Assembly (NCBI GenBank): GCA_965267355.1
Contig: OZ253956.1
Span: 806,001-870,000, forward strand
DNA: 64,000 nucleotides
Source of the DNA: GCA-002793235 sp965267355
Lineage (GTDB): Bacteria > Bacteroidota > Bacteroidia > Flavobacteriales_E > Vicingaceae
Direction: 5' to 3'
Below are positions 33,751-41,931 of this stretch, piece by piece. A program made the translations under genes and the position numbers. Every line of letters begins with the position of its first letter. Within the stretch, counting starts at the first letter, position 1. Under the pieces are notes generated by a model, which made no database searches, was not told the origin of the DNA, and was given only the letters and a program-made list of their open reading frames with translations.

Positions 33751-35790
33751 CTATTGAACAATTAATTTTTGTTGTTCTACCTTATTACCAACTGTTAAAG
33801 TAACTAAGTAAATTCCTTTGTCCATACTAGATGTAACAATTGGAAGTTGAGCAGCACCACTAACTGTATAATCTCTGCTTGCAACAACTTTTCCTGTCAT
33901 ATCCATTATAGTAACATTAATTGGTTCATTATTGTTATTTACAATTTCAATATAGCTTGTCCCATTAGTCGGGTTAGGGAATAGCTTAAACTTTCCTTCA
34001 TCTGTTAAGTCATCAACAATACTTGTTGCACAAGAAATATATCCATTAGAAACAGCTGAAGCAATAGTTTCTTTTCCAGCATTGTCTATCTGACCAGACG
34101 GATCTCTTAAGAAACTTATTATATGAATTTTAGATTCATCCCAGCCTGCTGGCAAAGTAAAACTAAAACAGTTTGAGTAAGAGCTACCGCCTGAAATACT
34201 TGCTGGAAAGGCGTTTTGTAACCCTTGAAAACTTGGGACAATAGTTCTTCCTACATGATCATAAACCATTTGAGAAGCTGGAACTGGGTTTGGTAGAGAT
34301 TCATAACCTCCCATCTGACCACTTCCTCCTCCTGCATAAGCATTGGACTGATTATAACCAGAAGTTGTTCCCGTAACACTGTCTTCTGTTAAAATTACCC
34401 CCACTCTCCAATCTCCAGATGCAGCACTTTGAAAATCTGCCGTTACTGAAACTTCTAATTGTCTGGTAGAAGCATTATAAGTAGCTCCATTAGTTAAAAA
34501 AGCAGTAGGTGCAATAACTATTCGCTGTAAAAATGATTGCTCCATTGTACTTGGGTCATTATCTGGGCCTCTGTCAACTACAGAGCTTGGATAACCACTA
34601 ATTAAGAGATCTAAACCTGCATCGTAAGTCGCATCAGCCATTGGGTCGTTATTATGAACCGCAACTCCCGCCCAATAATTAGGGTAAGTTGTTTCCATAT
34701 AATCCATATAAACAGCTCCTCTAGGACACCATTGACACCAGGTTCCTGTTGCTTCTTCTCCTAAAACCATTTTACCTGTTGCAGGAACAACCGGATTAAT
34801 AGTAATGGATTTTGAATCATCAGAAGGGTCAGCATCTGCACCTGCATTATTTACATTAGAAATAGTTACTGTTAATGTATTGCTTCCTGCCATTAAAGTA
34901 ACAGGTGTAGTAAAAGAGTGGTTGTAAGTAGCTAAAGATACTAATGATATTGGTCCAACACTTTCCATTACCGGTGGGTTAGCTCCGTATTGGTAAGTGA
35001 TATCAAAAGAAGTTATATTATTTGATCCTAGATTTCTTACCGTACAATCAACATTTGATTGTTGACCTGCAATACCACCTAATTGATTAACAAATGTTAC
35101 CCCGCCATTAATAGCTGGTAAACTAGCAGGGATGTGATTATAACTTACATCATCCACATAAAAACCTGAAATGTTGTTTCCTCCCTCAGCTGTAGGATTA
35201 ACTGGATATAAATCTAAAATACCTATAGAATTAGTTGGGTTTGAGAAAGTACCTTTGCTCACATTGTTAATGAACAATTCCCAATCATTAGTAGTTAAAT
35301 TGATTTCTAATCTTAAATTAAACCATTGCCCTACAGGATAAGTGGTTGTTAAATAAGGTGTTCCTGAATTAGAAAGCTTCAAGTCTCCTTGATTATTCAT
35401 GTAGCAATCTATTGCCCAAGAGCCTCCAACAGTATGTGTTTCTTGCATATTAAAGTATGCACCCTTACCTGTTTCTACATAAAAGTTAGATTCATAGGTA
35501 AAGGTTCCTGAAGTGTAAACCTGAGCAAATCTTAAAATAATATCTTCCGGCCCTCCTGTTGAAGAAGTTGAAGAGAAATAAATAGAATTGCTGCCACTAC
35601 TTGCATTTGCACTTGAAACAGCAACATCTTCAGTAGTTCCGCCTCCACCACTCCAGGTATCCCAGTCAGTAGAATTTTGTACAACTAGATCTTGCCCTGC
35701 GGTATAAGATTCAAAGTCATCAGTAAATATTTGTGCAAAAAGAGAAGCAGAACATACAACTCCAACACTCATTAGTAATAATTTTTTCAT
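33751..35790 (-). CDS. T9SS-secreted Omp28-like protein with thioredoxin-type CxxC
   Basis: I start at ATG 35790, which opens a signal peptide (MKKLLLMSVGVVCSASLFAQ); the frame runs 24 codons further without one. The 679-aa protein has a beta-jellyroll (about 20-220, DDFESYTAGQDLVV), a CARDB-like Ig domain (about 230-340), an Omp28-type domain with a thioredoxin-like active site (EEATGTWCQWCPRGAVYMDY), a beta domain and a type A T9SS signal (LFPNPTNGTSYIEI...KGIYLVTL). Omp28-related proteins are surface-exposed in Bacteroidota; a thiol-redox role of the C-x-x-C is inferred. Confidence 0.87.
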   Translation of the reverse strand: MKKLLLMSVGVVCSASLFAQIFTDDFESYTAGQDLVVQNSTDWDTWSGGGGTTEDVAVSSANASSGSNSIYFSSTSSTGGPEDIILRFAQVYTSGTFTYESNFYVETGKGAYFNMQETHTVGGSWAIDCYMNNQGDLKLSNSGTPYLTTTYPVGQWFNLRLEINLTTNDWELFINNVSKGTFSNPTNSIGILDLYPVNPTAEGGNNISGFYVDDVSYNHIPASLPAINGGVTFVNQLGGIAGQQSNVDCTVRNLGSNNITSFDITYQYGANPPVMESVGPISLVSLATYNHSFTTPVTLMAGSNTLTVTISNVNNAGADADPSDDSKSITINPVVPATGKMVLGEEATGTWCQWCPRGAVYMDYMETTYPNYWAGVAVHNNDPMADATYDAGLDLLISGYPSSVVDRGPDNDPSTMEQSFLQRIVIAPTAFLTNGATYNASTRQLEVSVTADFQSAASGDWRVGVILTEDSVTGTTSGYNQSNAYAGGGSGQMGGYESLPNPVPASQMVYDHVGRTIVPSFQGLQNAFPASISGGSSYSNCFSFTLPAGWDESKIHIISFLRDPSGQIDNAGKETIASAVSNGYISCATSIVDDLTDEGKFKLFPNPTNGTSYIEIVNNNNEPINVTIMDMTGKVVASRDYTVSGAAQLPIVTSSMDKGIYLVTLTVGNKVEQQKLIVQ

Positions 35791-35951
35791 TTTTATAATT
35801 TTAGTTAGTAATACGAAAAGTGAACGCAATTTATTAATTATTAATGATTTAATGAATGACAATATTCTTTATTCTATAAATGCTATTCTTTGTATAGGTT
35901 ATGAGTTAAAGAAGAACTACAAGAGTCATCTTGTTTTTTTGAATAGGAATA

Positions 35952-35983
35952 TTGAAATCCTAAAATCAATATTGATACCTTTA
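35952..35983 (+). promoter_or_regulatory. Candidate promoter (TTG-N21-TACCTTTA)
   Basis: TTG (35952-35954) and TACCTTTA (35976-35983, one mismatch to TAnnTTTG) are 21 nt apart, 14 nt before the ATG of the carbonic-anhydrase-like gene. Confidence 0.5.
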
Positions 35984-35997
35984 TACAAAATTTGATT

Positions 35998-36522
35998 ATG
36001 GCAATAATAAAAGAGCTTTTGGGTAAATCCCCAAAATTTGGAGATGATTGTTTTATAGCTGAAAACGCCACTATTATTGGTGATGTTGATATGGGTAATA
36101 ATTGTAGCATTTGGTATAATGCGGTGCTACGTGGAGATGTTCATTACATAAAAATGGGCGATAAAGTAAACATACAAGATGGTGCTGTGGTACATTGTAC
36201 TTACAAAAAAGCTCCTACCAATATTGGCAATAATGTTTCTGTAGGGCACAGTGCCATTGTACATGGCTGCACCATAAAAGACAATGTTTTAGTTGGTATG
36301 GGAGCCATTGTGATGGATGATGTGGTAGTAGAAAGTAACACCATCATTGCTGCTGGAGCTGTTGTTTTACAAGGAACAAAAGTTGAAGGTGGTTGTGTAT
36401 ATGCAGGCATACCTGCTAAAAAAGTAAAAGAAGTGGGTAAGGAATTGTTAGAGGGAGAAATTAATAGGATTGCTAACAGCTATGTGATGTATAGTAGCTG
36501 GTACTCCGATTCGGAGAGTTAA
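35998..36522 (+). CDS. Gamma-carbonic-anhydrase-like hexapeptide-repeat protein
   Basis: A 174-aa left-handed beta-helix protein of the gamma-CA/YrdA family. The hexapeptide repeats (IIGDVDMGNNCSIWYNAVLR, then GDVHYIKMGDKVNIQDGAVV) carry the family's metal-ligand histidines in HCTYK, VGHSAIVHGC. ATG 35998 is chosen over the in-frame TTG six bases upstream. It may bind Zn or Fe and act as a carbonic anhydrase, or be an inactive scaffold; the sequence cannot decide. Confidence 0.9.
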   Translation: MAIIKELLGKSPKFGDDCFIAENATIIGDVDMGNNCSIWYNAVLRGDVHYIKMGDKVNIQDGAVVHCTYKKAPTNIGNNVSVGHSAIVHGCTIKDNVLVGMGAIVMDDVVVESNTIIAAGAVVLQGTKVEGGCVYAGIPAKKVKEVGKELLEGEINRIANSYVMYSSWYSDSES

Positions 36523-36585
36523 AATATTTAAACTATAATTCTGTTCTTAAATTGTTAAATTTGGGTTAACCGTGCTAATCATTCA

Positions 36586-36597
36586 GCGATTTGTGTT
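36586..36597 (+). promoter_or_regulatory. 12-bp motif GCGATTTGTGTT, copy 1
   Basis: This 12-mer lies 43 nt before the araC-type gene and recurs exactly at 37587-37598 before the first SDR gene. It is a candidate operator shared by regulator and target. Confidence 0.45.
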
Positions 36598-36619
36598 AGT
36601 GAGCAATAGAAAATCGGCA

Positions 36620-36627
36620 TAGTTTTG
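36620..36627 (+). promoter_or_regulatory. Candidate -7 box (TAGTTTTG) of the araC-type gene
   Basis: TAGTTTTG matches TAnnTTTG and ends 12 nt before the ATG at 36640. The -33 element is imperfect. Confidence 0.45.
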
Positions 36628-36639
36628 TAATAAAACAAA

Positions 36640-37548
36640 ATGAGCGAACCTATAATACATTCAACATCAATTACAGAAATTCGAGCAGTATTTGGCTTGG
36701 ACAAACCCACGCATCCTTTAATTACTATTCTTGATACAGAAAAGCTCGCTTATGGAGAAGAAACTGTTGGTAAACGATTTTCTTCTGATTTGTACTGTAT
36801 TGCCTTAAAAGACTCTAATTGTGGAATAGATTACGGAAGAAATTCTTATGACTTTGATGATGGTGTTTTAATTTTTACAGCACCAAAACAAATCATTACT
36901 GTAAAAAAACCACAAGCATTAAACCAAGTAAAAGGTTGGATGCTATACTTCCATCCTGATTTGATTAGAAATACATCTCTCGGTTCAAAGATTGATTCTT
37001 ATAATTTCTTCAACTATGAAGTAAATGAAGCTCTACATCTTTCAGAAAATGAGCAAAATACGCTCACTCAGATTGTACAACTCATTCAGGATGAAATCAA
37101 AGAACGTATTGACAATCACAGCCAACAAGTCTTGGTTTCTAATATCGAGCTATTACTCAATTACAGCAAACGTTTTTATGAGAGACAATTCAACACTCGT
37201 TCAGCAAGTAACATTGACATCGTTTCCAAAGTAGAATTATTACTAAAAAATTATTACTCAGAAAATTTGCTCATTGAAAAAGGACAACCAACTATCCAAT
37301 ATTTGGCAGATCATTGTTATTTATCTGCTAGCTATTTGAGTGACCTTCTAGCCAAAGAAACAGGACGCTCAGCCAAAGATCATATAAACGATTTTCTAAT
37401 TGACAAAGCAAAACACTTGCTTTTAAGCTCAACAGATTCCATTAGCGGAGTTGCCTATACTTTAGGCTTCAATTATCCTCACTATTTTGGTAGGCTCTTC
37501 AAACAGAAAACGGGTAAAACGCCTCAGGAATACAGACAATTAAATTAG
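36640..37548 (+). CDS. AraC-family transcriptional regulator
   Basis: A 302-aa regulator with an N-terminal cupin-like sensor domain (about 1-170; RNSYDFDDGVLIFTAPKQI) and a C-terminal pair of helix-turn-helix motifs (about 205-302): IQYLADHCYLSASYLSDLLA and GVAYTLGFNYPHYFGRLFKQ, then KTGKTPQEYRQ. Two SDR genes follow in the same direction and share a 12-bp upstream motif with it, so it probably controls them and itself. The ligand is unknown. Confidence 0.93.
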   Translation: MSEPIIHSTSITEIRAVFGLDKPTHPLITILDTEKLAYGEETVGKRFSSDLYCIALKDSNCGIDYGRNSYDFDDGVLIFTAPKQIITVKKPQALNQVKGWMLYFHPDLIRNTSLGSKIDSYNFFNYEVNEALHLSENEQNTLTQIVQLIQDEIKERIDNHSQQVLVSNIELLLNYSKRFYERQFNTRSASNIDIVSKVELLLKNYYSENLLIEKGQPTIQYLADHCYLSASYLSDLLAKETGRSAKDHINDFLIDKAKHLLLSSTDSISGVAYTLGFNYPHYFGRLFKQKTGKTPQEYRQLN

Positions 37549-37582
37549 AGAAAAGGTAGTAAAATCCGTTCCCTTTTCTTTT
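37549..37582 (+). terminator. Weak terminator-like hairpin after the araC-type gene
   Basis: AGAAAAGG (37549-37556) pairs with CCTTTTCT (37572-37579) over a 15-nt loop and is followed by three T. It may end the regulator transcript before the SDR promoter. Confidence 0.4.
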
Positions 37583-37586
37583 ATCT

Positions 37587-37598
37587 GCGATTTGTGTT
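37587..37598 (+). promoter_or_regulatory. 12-bp motif GCGATTTGTGTT, copy 2
   Basis: Exact second copy of the motif before the araC-type gene, 78 nt before the ATG of the first SDR gene; the flanks also agree in part (C before, T-rich after). Confidence 0.45.
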
Positions 37599-37675
37599 TA
37601 AGCTTCCTCTTTTCGTGTTACTCTGCTCATTCCTATAGTCGGATATTTGTATCATTAAATCCTTAAAATTTAAAA

Positions 37676-38554
37676 ATGATGAAACATAAAATTTTAGTAA
37701 CAGGTGCAAGTGGAGCTTTTGGAAGTCTTGCTTGTATTCAATTAGTCGAAAACGGACATCAGGTGGTAGGAACAATGCGTTCCATTTCAGGGAAAAATGA
37801 AGCTATTGCCAATGAACTGAAATCAAAAGGTGTCGCATTGGTTGAAATGGATGTAACCAACGAAGAAAGTGTGAATGCGGGAGTAAAATTAGCCATTGAA
37901 CTAATGGACGGTTTAGATACTGTTTTCAACAACGCAGGAATCGGGGCAAATGGAATTTTAGAGTGCTTTACATCTGACGATATCCAAAAAATGTTTGACG
38001 TGAATGTATTTGGAGTTCAACGACTGATGAGAGCTGTTTTACCACATTTACGCCAACAAGGCAAAGGAACTATCATCCATACTTCTAGTTGTATTGGTAG
38101 GGTAACTACACCATTTTTAGCCTCTTATTCGGCTTCAAAGTACGCTTTAGAATCTTTGGCAGAAGGTTACAGGGCTGAACTTTCAGGTTTTGGTATAGAA
38201 TCTTGCATAGTAGAACCAGGCGGGTTTCCAACAGGCTTTATGGGCGGAATGATTACCCCAAGTGATACAGAACGGTTAAATCAGTATGGTGAAATGGCAA
38301 GTATGCCAGAAACTGTATTAAATGGTTACGTTGCTTATGTAGAATCTATCCCAGAGCAACGCCCTGAAAGAGTTGCAGAAGCTGTTGTTGAATTAGTAAA
38401 CACATCATTTGGTGAAAAGTCATTTAGAACCGTTGTAGATTTTTCAGGATTAAAAGATGGGATAGAAAACTATAATAAAATACTGAATGAAACCACAAAA
38501 GCCATCTATACCGCTAACGGGGTTGATAATTTACTAACTCTAAACAAAGATTAA
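37676..38554 (+). CDS. Short-chain dehydrogenase/reductase (first of pair)
   Basis: A 292-aa classical SDR: NAD(P)-binding VTGASGAFGSLACIQL (G-x3-G-x-G), an acidic/NAD-type DVTNEESV, the NNAG motif (VFNNAGIGANG), catalytic Ser in IHTSSCIGR and Y-x3-K in YSASKYALES. The ATG at 37679 is an equally good start (first two codons are both ATG). It lies 1 nt before the second SDR gene, in a regulator-linked cassette. Substrate unknown. Confidence 0.92.
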   Translation: MMKHKILVTGASGAFGSLACIQLVENGHQVVGTMRSISGKNEAIANELKSKGVALVEMDVTNEESVNAGVKLAIELMDGLDTVFNNAGIGANGILECFTSDDIQKMFDVNVFGVQRLMRAVLPHLRQQGKGTIIHTSSCIGRVTTPFLASYSASKYALESLAEGYRAELSGFGIESCIVEPGGFPTGFMGGMITPSDTERLNQYGEMASMPETVLNGYVAYVESIPEQRPERVAEAVVELVNTSFGEKSFRTVVDFSGLKDGIENYNKILNETTKAIYTANGVDNLLTLNKD

Positions 38555-38555
38555 A

Positions 38556-39368
38556 ATGGGCAAAACGATTTTAATAACAGGTGCAAGTAGTGGAATCGGA
38601 AAAGCAACTGCCATACATTTTCAAAAGCAAGGTTGGAATGTTATTGCAACTATGCGTTCCCCTGAAAAAGAAACAGAATTAAACAAGTTAGGAAACATCC
38701 TACTTGAAAAATTAGATGTACTTGATTTAGCAACTGTTGAACAAGCCATCAAGAATGGAATTTCAAAATTTGGAAGAATTGATGCTTTGTTAAACAACGC
38801 AGGATATGGAGCTTATGGTCCATTAGAATCGTTCCCAAGAGAAAATATTATTAGACAATTCAATACCAACGTGATTGGTTTAATGGATGTAACTAAAGCA
38901 ATAACTCCCCATTTTAGAGAAAATAAAGGCGGAACGATTGTAAACATTTCCTCAATTGGTGGGCAAATGACTTTCGCTTTGGGTTCACTCTATCACGGAA
39001 CTAAATTTGCCGTAGAAGGAATTTCAGAGTCATTGCATTATGAAATGAAAGAAATAGGTGTAAAAGTCAAAATTATAGAACCAGGATTCATAGCAACAGA
39101 TTTTGGTGGTCGTTCTTTCGACTTTCAAGCAGGAGATATTGAAGACTATCAGCCTATCATAAATGCTTTAATGAAACAATGGCAGAATCCAAACAATACT
39201 GTTTCACCGCCAAGTTTAGTCGCAGAAGTAATTTATAATGCTGTAACTGATGAAACAGATCAATTGAGATATCGAGCAGGAGAAGACGCCAATTTCTTAC
39301 TCGATAGTAGAAAGAAGATGTCTGATACTGAGTTTTTTGAAATGATGAACAGTCAATTAGAAAAATAA
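38556..39368 (+). CDS. Short-chain dehydrogenase/reductase (second of pair)
   Basis: A 270-aa SDR with ITGASSGIGKATAIHF, LLNNAGYGAYG, catalytic Ser in VNISSIGGQ and Y-x3-K in LYHGTKFAVEG. It is a paralogue of the preceding gene at fold level but clearly diverged. The two are separated by one base and followed by a good terminator, so they make a two-gene operon under the AraC-type regulator. Confidence 0.93.
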   Translation: MGKTILITGASSGIGKATAIHFQKQGWNVIATMRSPEKETELNKLGNILLEKLDVLDLATVEQAIKNGISKFGRIDALLNNAGYGAYGPLESFPRENIIRQFNTNVIGLMDVTKAITPHFRENKGGTIVNISSIGGQMTFALGSLYHGTKFAVEGISESLHYEMKEIGVKVKIIEPGFIATDFGGRSFDFQAGDIEDYQPIINALMKQWQNPNNTVSPPSLVAEVIYNAVTDETDQLRYRAGEDANFLLDSRKKMSDTEFFEMMNSQLEK

Positions 39369-39399
39369 AAAACAATCATTAGCATTGCTTACAAGTAAT

Positions 39400-39431
39400 A
39401 GCGGTTTAAGTGAAGGCTTGAACCGCTTTTT
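39400..39431 (+). terminator. Terminator of the SDR operon
   Basis: AGCGGTTTAAG (39400-39410), loop TGAAGG, CTTGAACCGCT (39417-39427) with one T-G wobble, followed by T5. It ends the plus-strand SDR unit just before the convergent rfaE2-like gene. Confidence 0.85.
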
Positions 39432-39435
39432 CATT

Positions 39436-39948
39436 TTAAGCCTGCTTAATCTTCTCCTCAATTTTAGTGGTTGAATAACCCTCTACAAATTGAATTACCT
39501 CAACTTTACCTCCATTAGCTTTTACAATGTCAGAACCAACAATGTATTTTGAGTTTTGTTGATCTGAAACCGAAGCATCATAATCGCCACCTTTTACCAA
39601 CACATTTGGTTGAACCTTAGAAATCAAATCGTAAGGAGTGTCTTCTCCAAAAATTACTACAGCATCAACAAAATCTAAAGCAGCGATAATTAACGCTCTT
39701 GAATTTTCATCCTGTATAGGTCTAGAGCTTCCTTTATCCAATGCTCTAACCGATACATCAGAGTTTACCCCAACCACAAATTTGTCACCGAAATCTGCTG
39801 TTTGTGCTAAGTACTCAATATGTCCTCGGTGCAAAATATCAAAGCAGCCATTGGTAAAAACTATTGTTTGATTTTTACTTTTCCAATCAGCCACCACTTC
39901 TTGTATGCTAGAAGTAATCTTTCCTTTAATGTCAGTTAAATTACTCAT
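39436..39948 (-). CDS. rfaE2: D-glycero-beta-D-manno-heptose 1-phosphate adenylyltransferase
   Basis: A nucleotidyltransferase-fold protein of 167 aa, matching the C-terminal half of HldE: FTNGCFDILHRGHIEYL (the H-x-G-H site), VGVNSDVSVRAL, a KGSSRPIQDENSRALIIAAL block and VLVKGGDYD. It makes ADP-heptose for LPS core or other glycans. I choose ATG 39948 (MSNLTDIKG), which overlaps the upstream gene by 8 nt, rather than 39978 with a 38-nt overlap. Confidence 0.92.
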   Translation of the reverse strand: MSNLTDIKGKITSSIQEVVADWKSKNQTIVFTNGCFDILHRGHIEYLAQTADFGDKFVVGVNSDVSVRALDKGSSRPIQDENSRALIIAALDFVDAVVIFGEDTPYDLISKVQPNVLVKGGDYDASVSDQQNSKYIVGSDIVKANGGKVEVIQFVEGYSTTKIEEKIKQA

Positions 39949-40927
39949 CTGATGCTTGTAAAGATTTATTACCCACAAAAGGTAAAATAAACAACGAAAC
40001 CAACCCTGCTAATATGGTGAAAGCAGTCAAGAATGTCCAAGCTAGCATACTAAACGATTCAGCATTTTCTATTCCATACAAAGTACCAAGAACTGCAGAA
40101 ACCATTATTGGATAAAGTCCAATACCGCCTGGTGTAGCAGATATTGCTATGCCTCCAACAGTGAAAGCTGCAAACACGGCTGCAACTGGCAGCCCAGAGG
40201 TTTCTGGCAAAGCAAAAGCACAAACCCAAATTGTACCAAGGTATAATGCCCAAATAATAAATGTGTGTAATATGTAAAGCCCTCTTTGTTTTAAAGTAAT
40301 GATGGTTTTAACTCCTTCAAATACTCCTTTAATTAAGTTTAGTACTTTTTGTTTTATCTTATCAATCACAAATATAACCACAACACCAGCTGCTATAATT
40401 CCTATAGCTGTATAGTACACCCACATTGGAATACTGGAATCTGACTTGCCACTTTCAGAAATTTTCTGAAACGCATCAATATCTGTTTGTAAGTAAATGG
40501 TAATTAACACCACAATTCCTAGCATTAGCATATCTACAACACGCTCTACGATAATGGTTCCAAATACTTTATTAAACTCAGCCTCTTTTTCAAACCTGGC
40601 GTAATAGCCCGCTCTGGCTACTTCTCCTGAACGTGGAATGGTCAAATTAAGTAAGTAACCAATCATTACACTATGGTACATTTTCCAAAATCGGGGTTGG
40701 TAACCTAATGGCTCTAACATATACTTCCAGCGATAAGAGCGACTCATGTGACTCAACAACATTAACACCATCCCTAAGCACATGTAACCATAATTGGCTT
40801 GTAAAAAAGCATCTTTTAAATTTGCCAATTCTTCATCAGAAAGCTTTGAAATAAAAAACCATGTTAAATAAACTCCTATCCCAAGTGGGACAATGATTTT
40901 AAGTATGGCTGTAATGGTTTTTTTCAA
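39941..40927 (-). CDS. Lysylphosphatidylglycerol-synthase-like (flippase domain) membrane protein
   Basis: A 328-aa polytopic protein with about seven to eight helices and the conserved motifs of the LPG_synthase_TM family (MLLSHMSRSYRWKYMLEPLG; GYLLNLTIPRSGEVARAGYY; FTVGGIAISATPGGIGLYPI). The catalytic MprF transferase domain is absent, as in most stand-alone members, so lipid flipping or glycan-precursor transport is more likely than aminoacylation. It is 28 nt downstream of panC and overlaps rfaE2 by 8 nt. Confidence 0.9.
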   Translation of the reverse strand: MKKTITAILKIIVPLGIGVYLTWFFISKLSDEELANLKDAFLQANYGYMCLGMVLMLLSHMSRSYRWKYMLEPLGYQPRFWKMYHSVMIGYLLNLTIPRSGEVARAGYYARFEKEAEFNKVFGTIIVERVVDMLMLGIVVLITIYLQTDIDAFQKISESGKSDSSIPMWVYYTAIGIIAAGVVVIFVIDKIKQKVLNLIKGVFEGVKTIITLKQRGLYILHTFIIWALYLGTIWVCAFALPETSGLPVAAVFAAFTVGGIAISATPGGIGLYPIMVSAVLGTLYGIENAESFSMLAWTFLTAFTILAGLVSLFILPFVGNKSLQASDE

Positions 40928-40955
40928 AATACAAAGATTGTTGATTGCGATAAAA

Positions 40956-41795
40956 TTAGTTAATAATTGCGATATTATCTATTAGCCTTACATCTCTGAT
41001 ATTAACGGCAGTAAACGCTCTGGGTTGTTTGCTTTCAGACCAATTAGAAATAGGTTGAAGTGTTTCAGTATCAGTAATTTCAATATATTCTGTGGTTAGG
41101 TGAGGGTTTTTATTAATTGTATTAATAAAGTGATTCTTTAACTCCTCAATGCCCTTTGCTTCTTTATTTTCGGCAATAAATTTCAATTCCCTGAAAATAT
41201 CAGCTGCAGCAACTTTTTCTACCTCTGTTAATCTTTCATTTCTTGAACTCATTGCCAAACCAGATTCTTCTCTAATAGTCGAACAACCAACAATTTTCAC
41301 AGGTGAGTTAATCTGTTTTACTAAAGCATTTATAACTGCTAATTGCTGGAAATCCTTTTCTCCAAAATAAGCGTGAGTAGGATTTAGAATTTCAAAAAAT
41401 CTTTCAATCACTAAAGCTACACCATTAAAATGCCCTGGCCTAAACTCTCCTTCCATTAATTTGGTTAAATCACCAAAATCAAAAACCTTATTGTTTTCTG
41501 ATGGGTATATTTCCTCAACCGAAGGATAAAATAACACATCACAATTAGCACTTTCTAAGCTAACAATATCTCTTTCAATATCTCTCGGATAATTATCTAA
41601 ATCTCCTTGTTTATTAAATTGTTTAGGGTTAACAAACACACTACAAATAGTAATATCACATTGCTTTTTTGACCTTTCAATTAACGATAAGTGGGCCTGG
41701 TGCAAAGCTCCCATAGTAGGCACAAAACCAATGGTTTTATTTGGCTGTCGTTTTAAGAAGCCTTGAATCGAATTAATATCTTTAATTACTTGCAA
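40956..41795 (-). CDS. panC: Pantoate--beta-alanine ligase
   Basis: A 279-aa PanC making pantothenate from pantoate, beta-alanine and ATP. Visible are TIGFVPTMGALHQAHLSLIE (the H-x-G-H-like site), SVFVNPKQFNKQGDLDNYPR, the PGHFNGVALVIERFF block, YFGEKDFQQL and the KMSKS-like region SGLAMSSRNERL. The usual Bacteroidota order panC / GT5 / DUF4270 / glmS is kept, with the GT5 gene divergent. Confidence 0.97.
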   Translation of the reverse strand: MQVIKDINSIQGFLKRQPNKTIGFVPTMGALHQAHLSLIERSKKQCDITICSVFVNPKQFNKQGDLDNYPRDIERDIVSLESANCDVLFYPSVEEIYPSENNKVFDFGDLTKLMEGEFRPGHFNGVALVIERFFEILNPTHAYFGEKDFQQLAVINALVKQINSPVKIVGCSTIREESGLAMSSRNERLTEVEKVAAADIFRELKFIAENKEAKGIEELKNHFINTINKNPHLTTEYIEITDTETLQPISNWSESKQPRAFTAVNIRDVRLIDNIAIIN

Positions 41796-41877
41796 TACAA
41801 TATATTTTGCGGCTGCAAAATAAATAATAATTAACGTAACCTAAAACAACTCCCTTTGGTCATAAACACTCAAACAC

Positions 41878-41908
41878 TTGACAAAAAGCTTAAAATTTAG
41901 TACCTTTG
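41878..41908 (+). promoter_or_regulatory. Strong promoter TTG-N20-TACCTTTG of the GT5-DUF4270-glmS unit
   Basis: TTG (41878-41880) and TACCTTTG (41901-41908) are both exact and 20 nt apart. The box ends 23 nt before the ATG at 41932. It is the clearest promoter in the window. Confidence 0.75.
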
Positions 41909-41931
41909 CACACTAAATTAAAGGCAGGCCT

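Noticed and set aside
36531..39435. Horizontal transfer of the araC-SDR cassette
   Set aside because: The cassette looks self-contained, but I see no flanking repeats, integrase or attachment site, and the base composition is not plainly different by eye; a codon-usage calculation would be needed.
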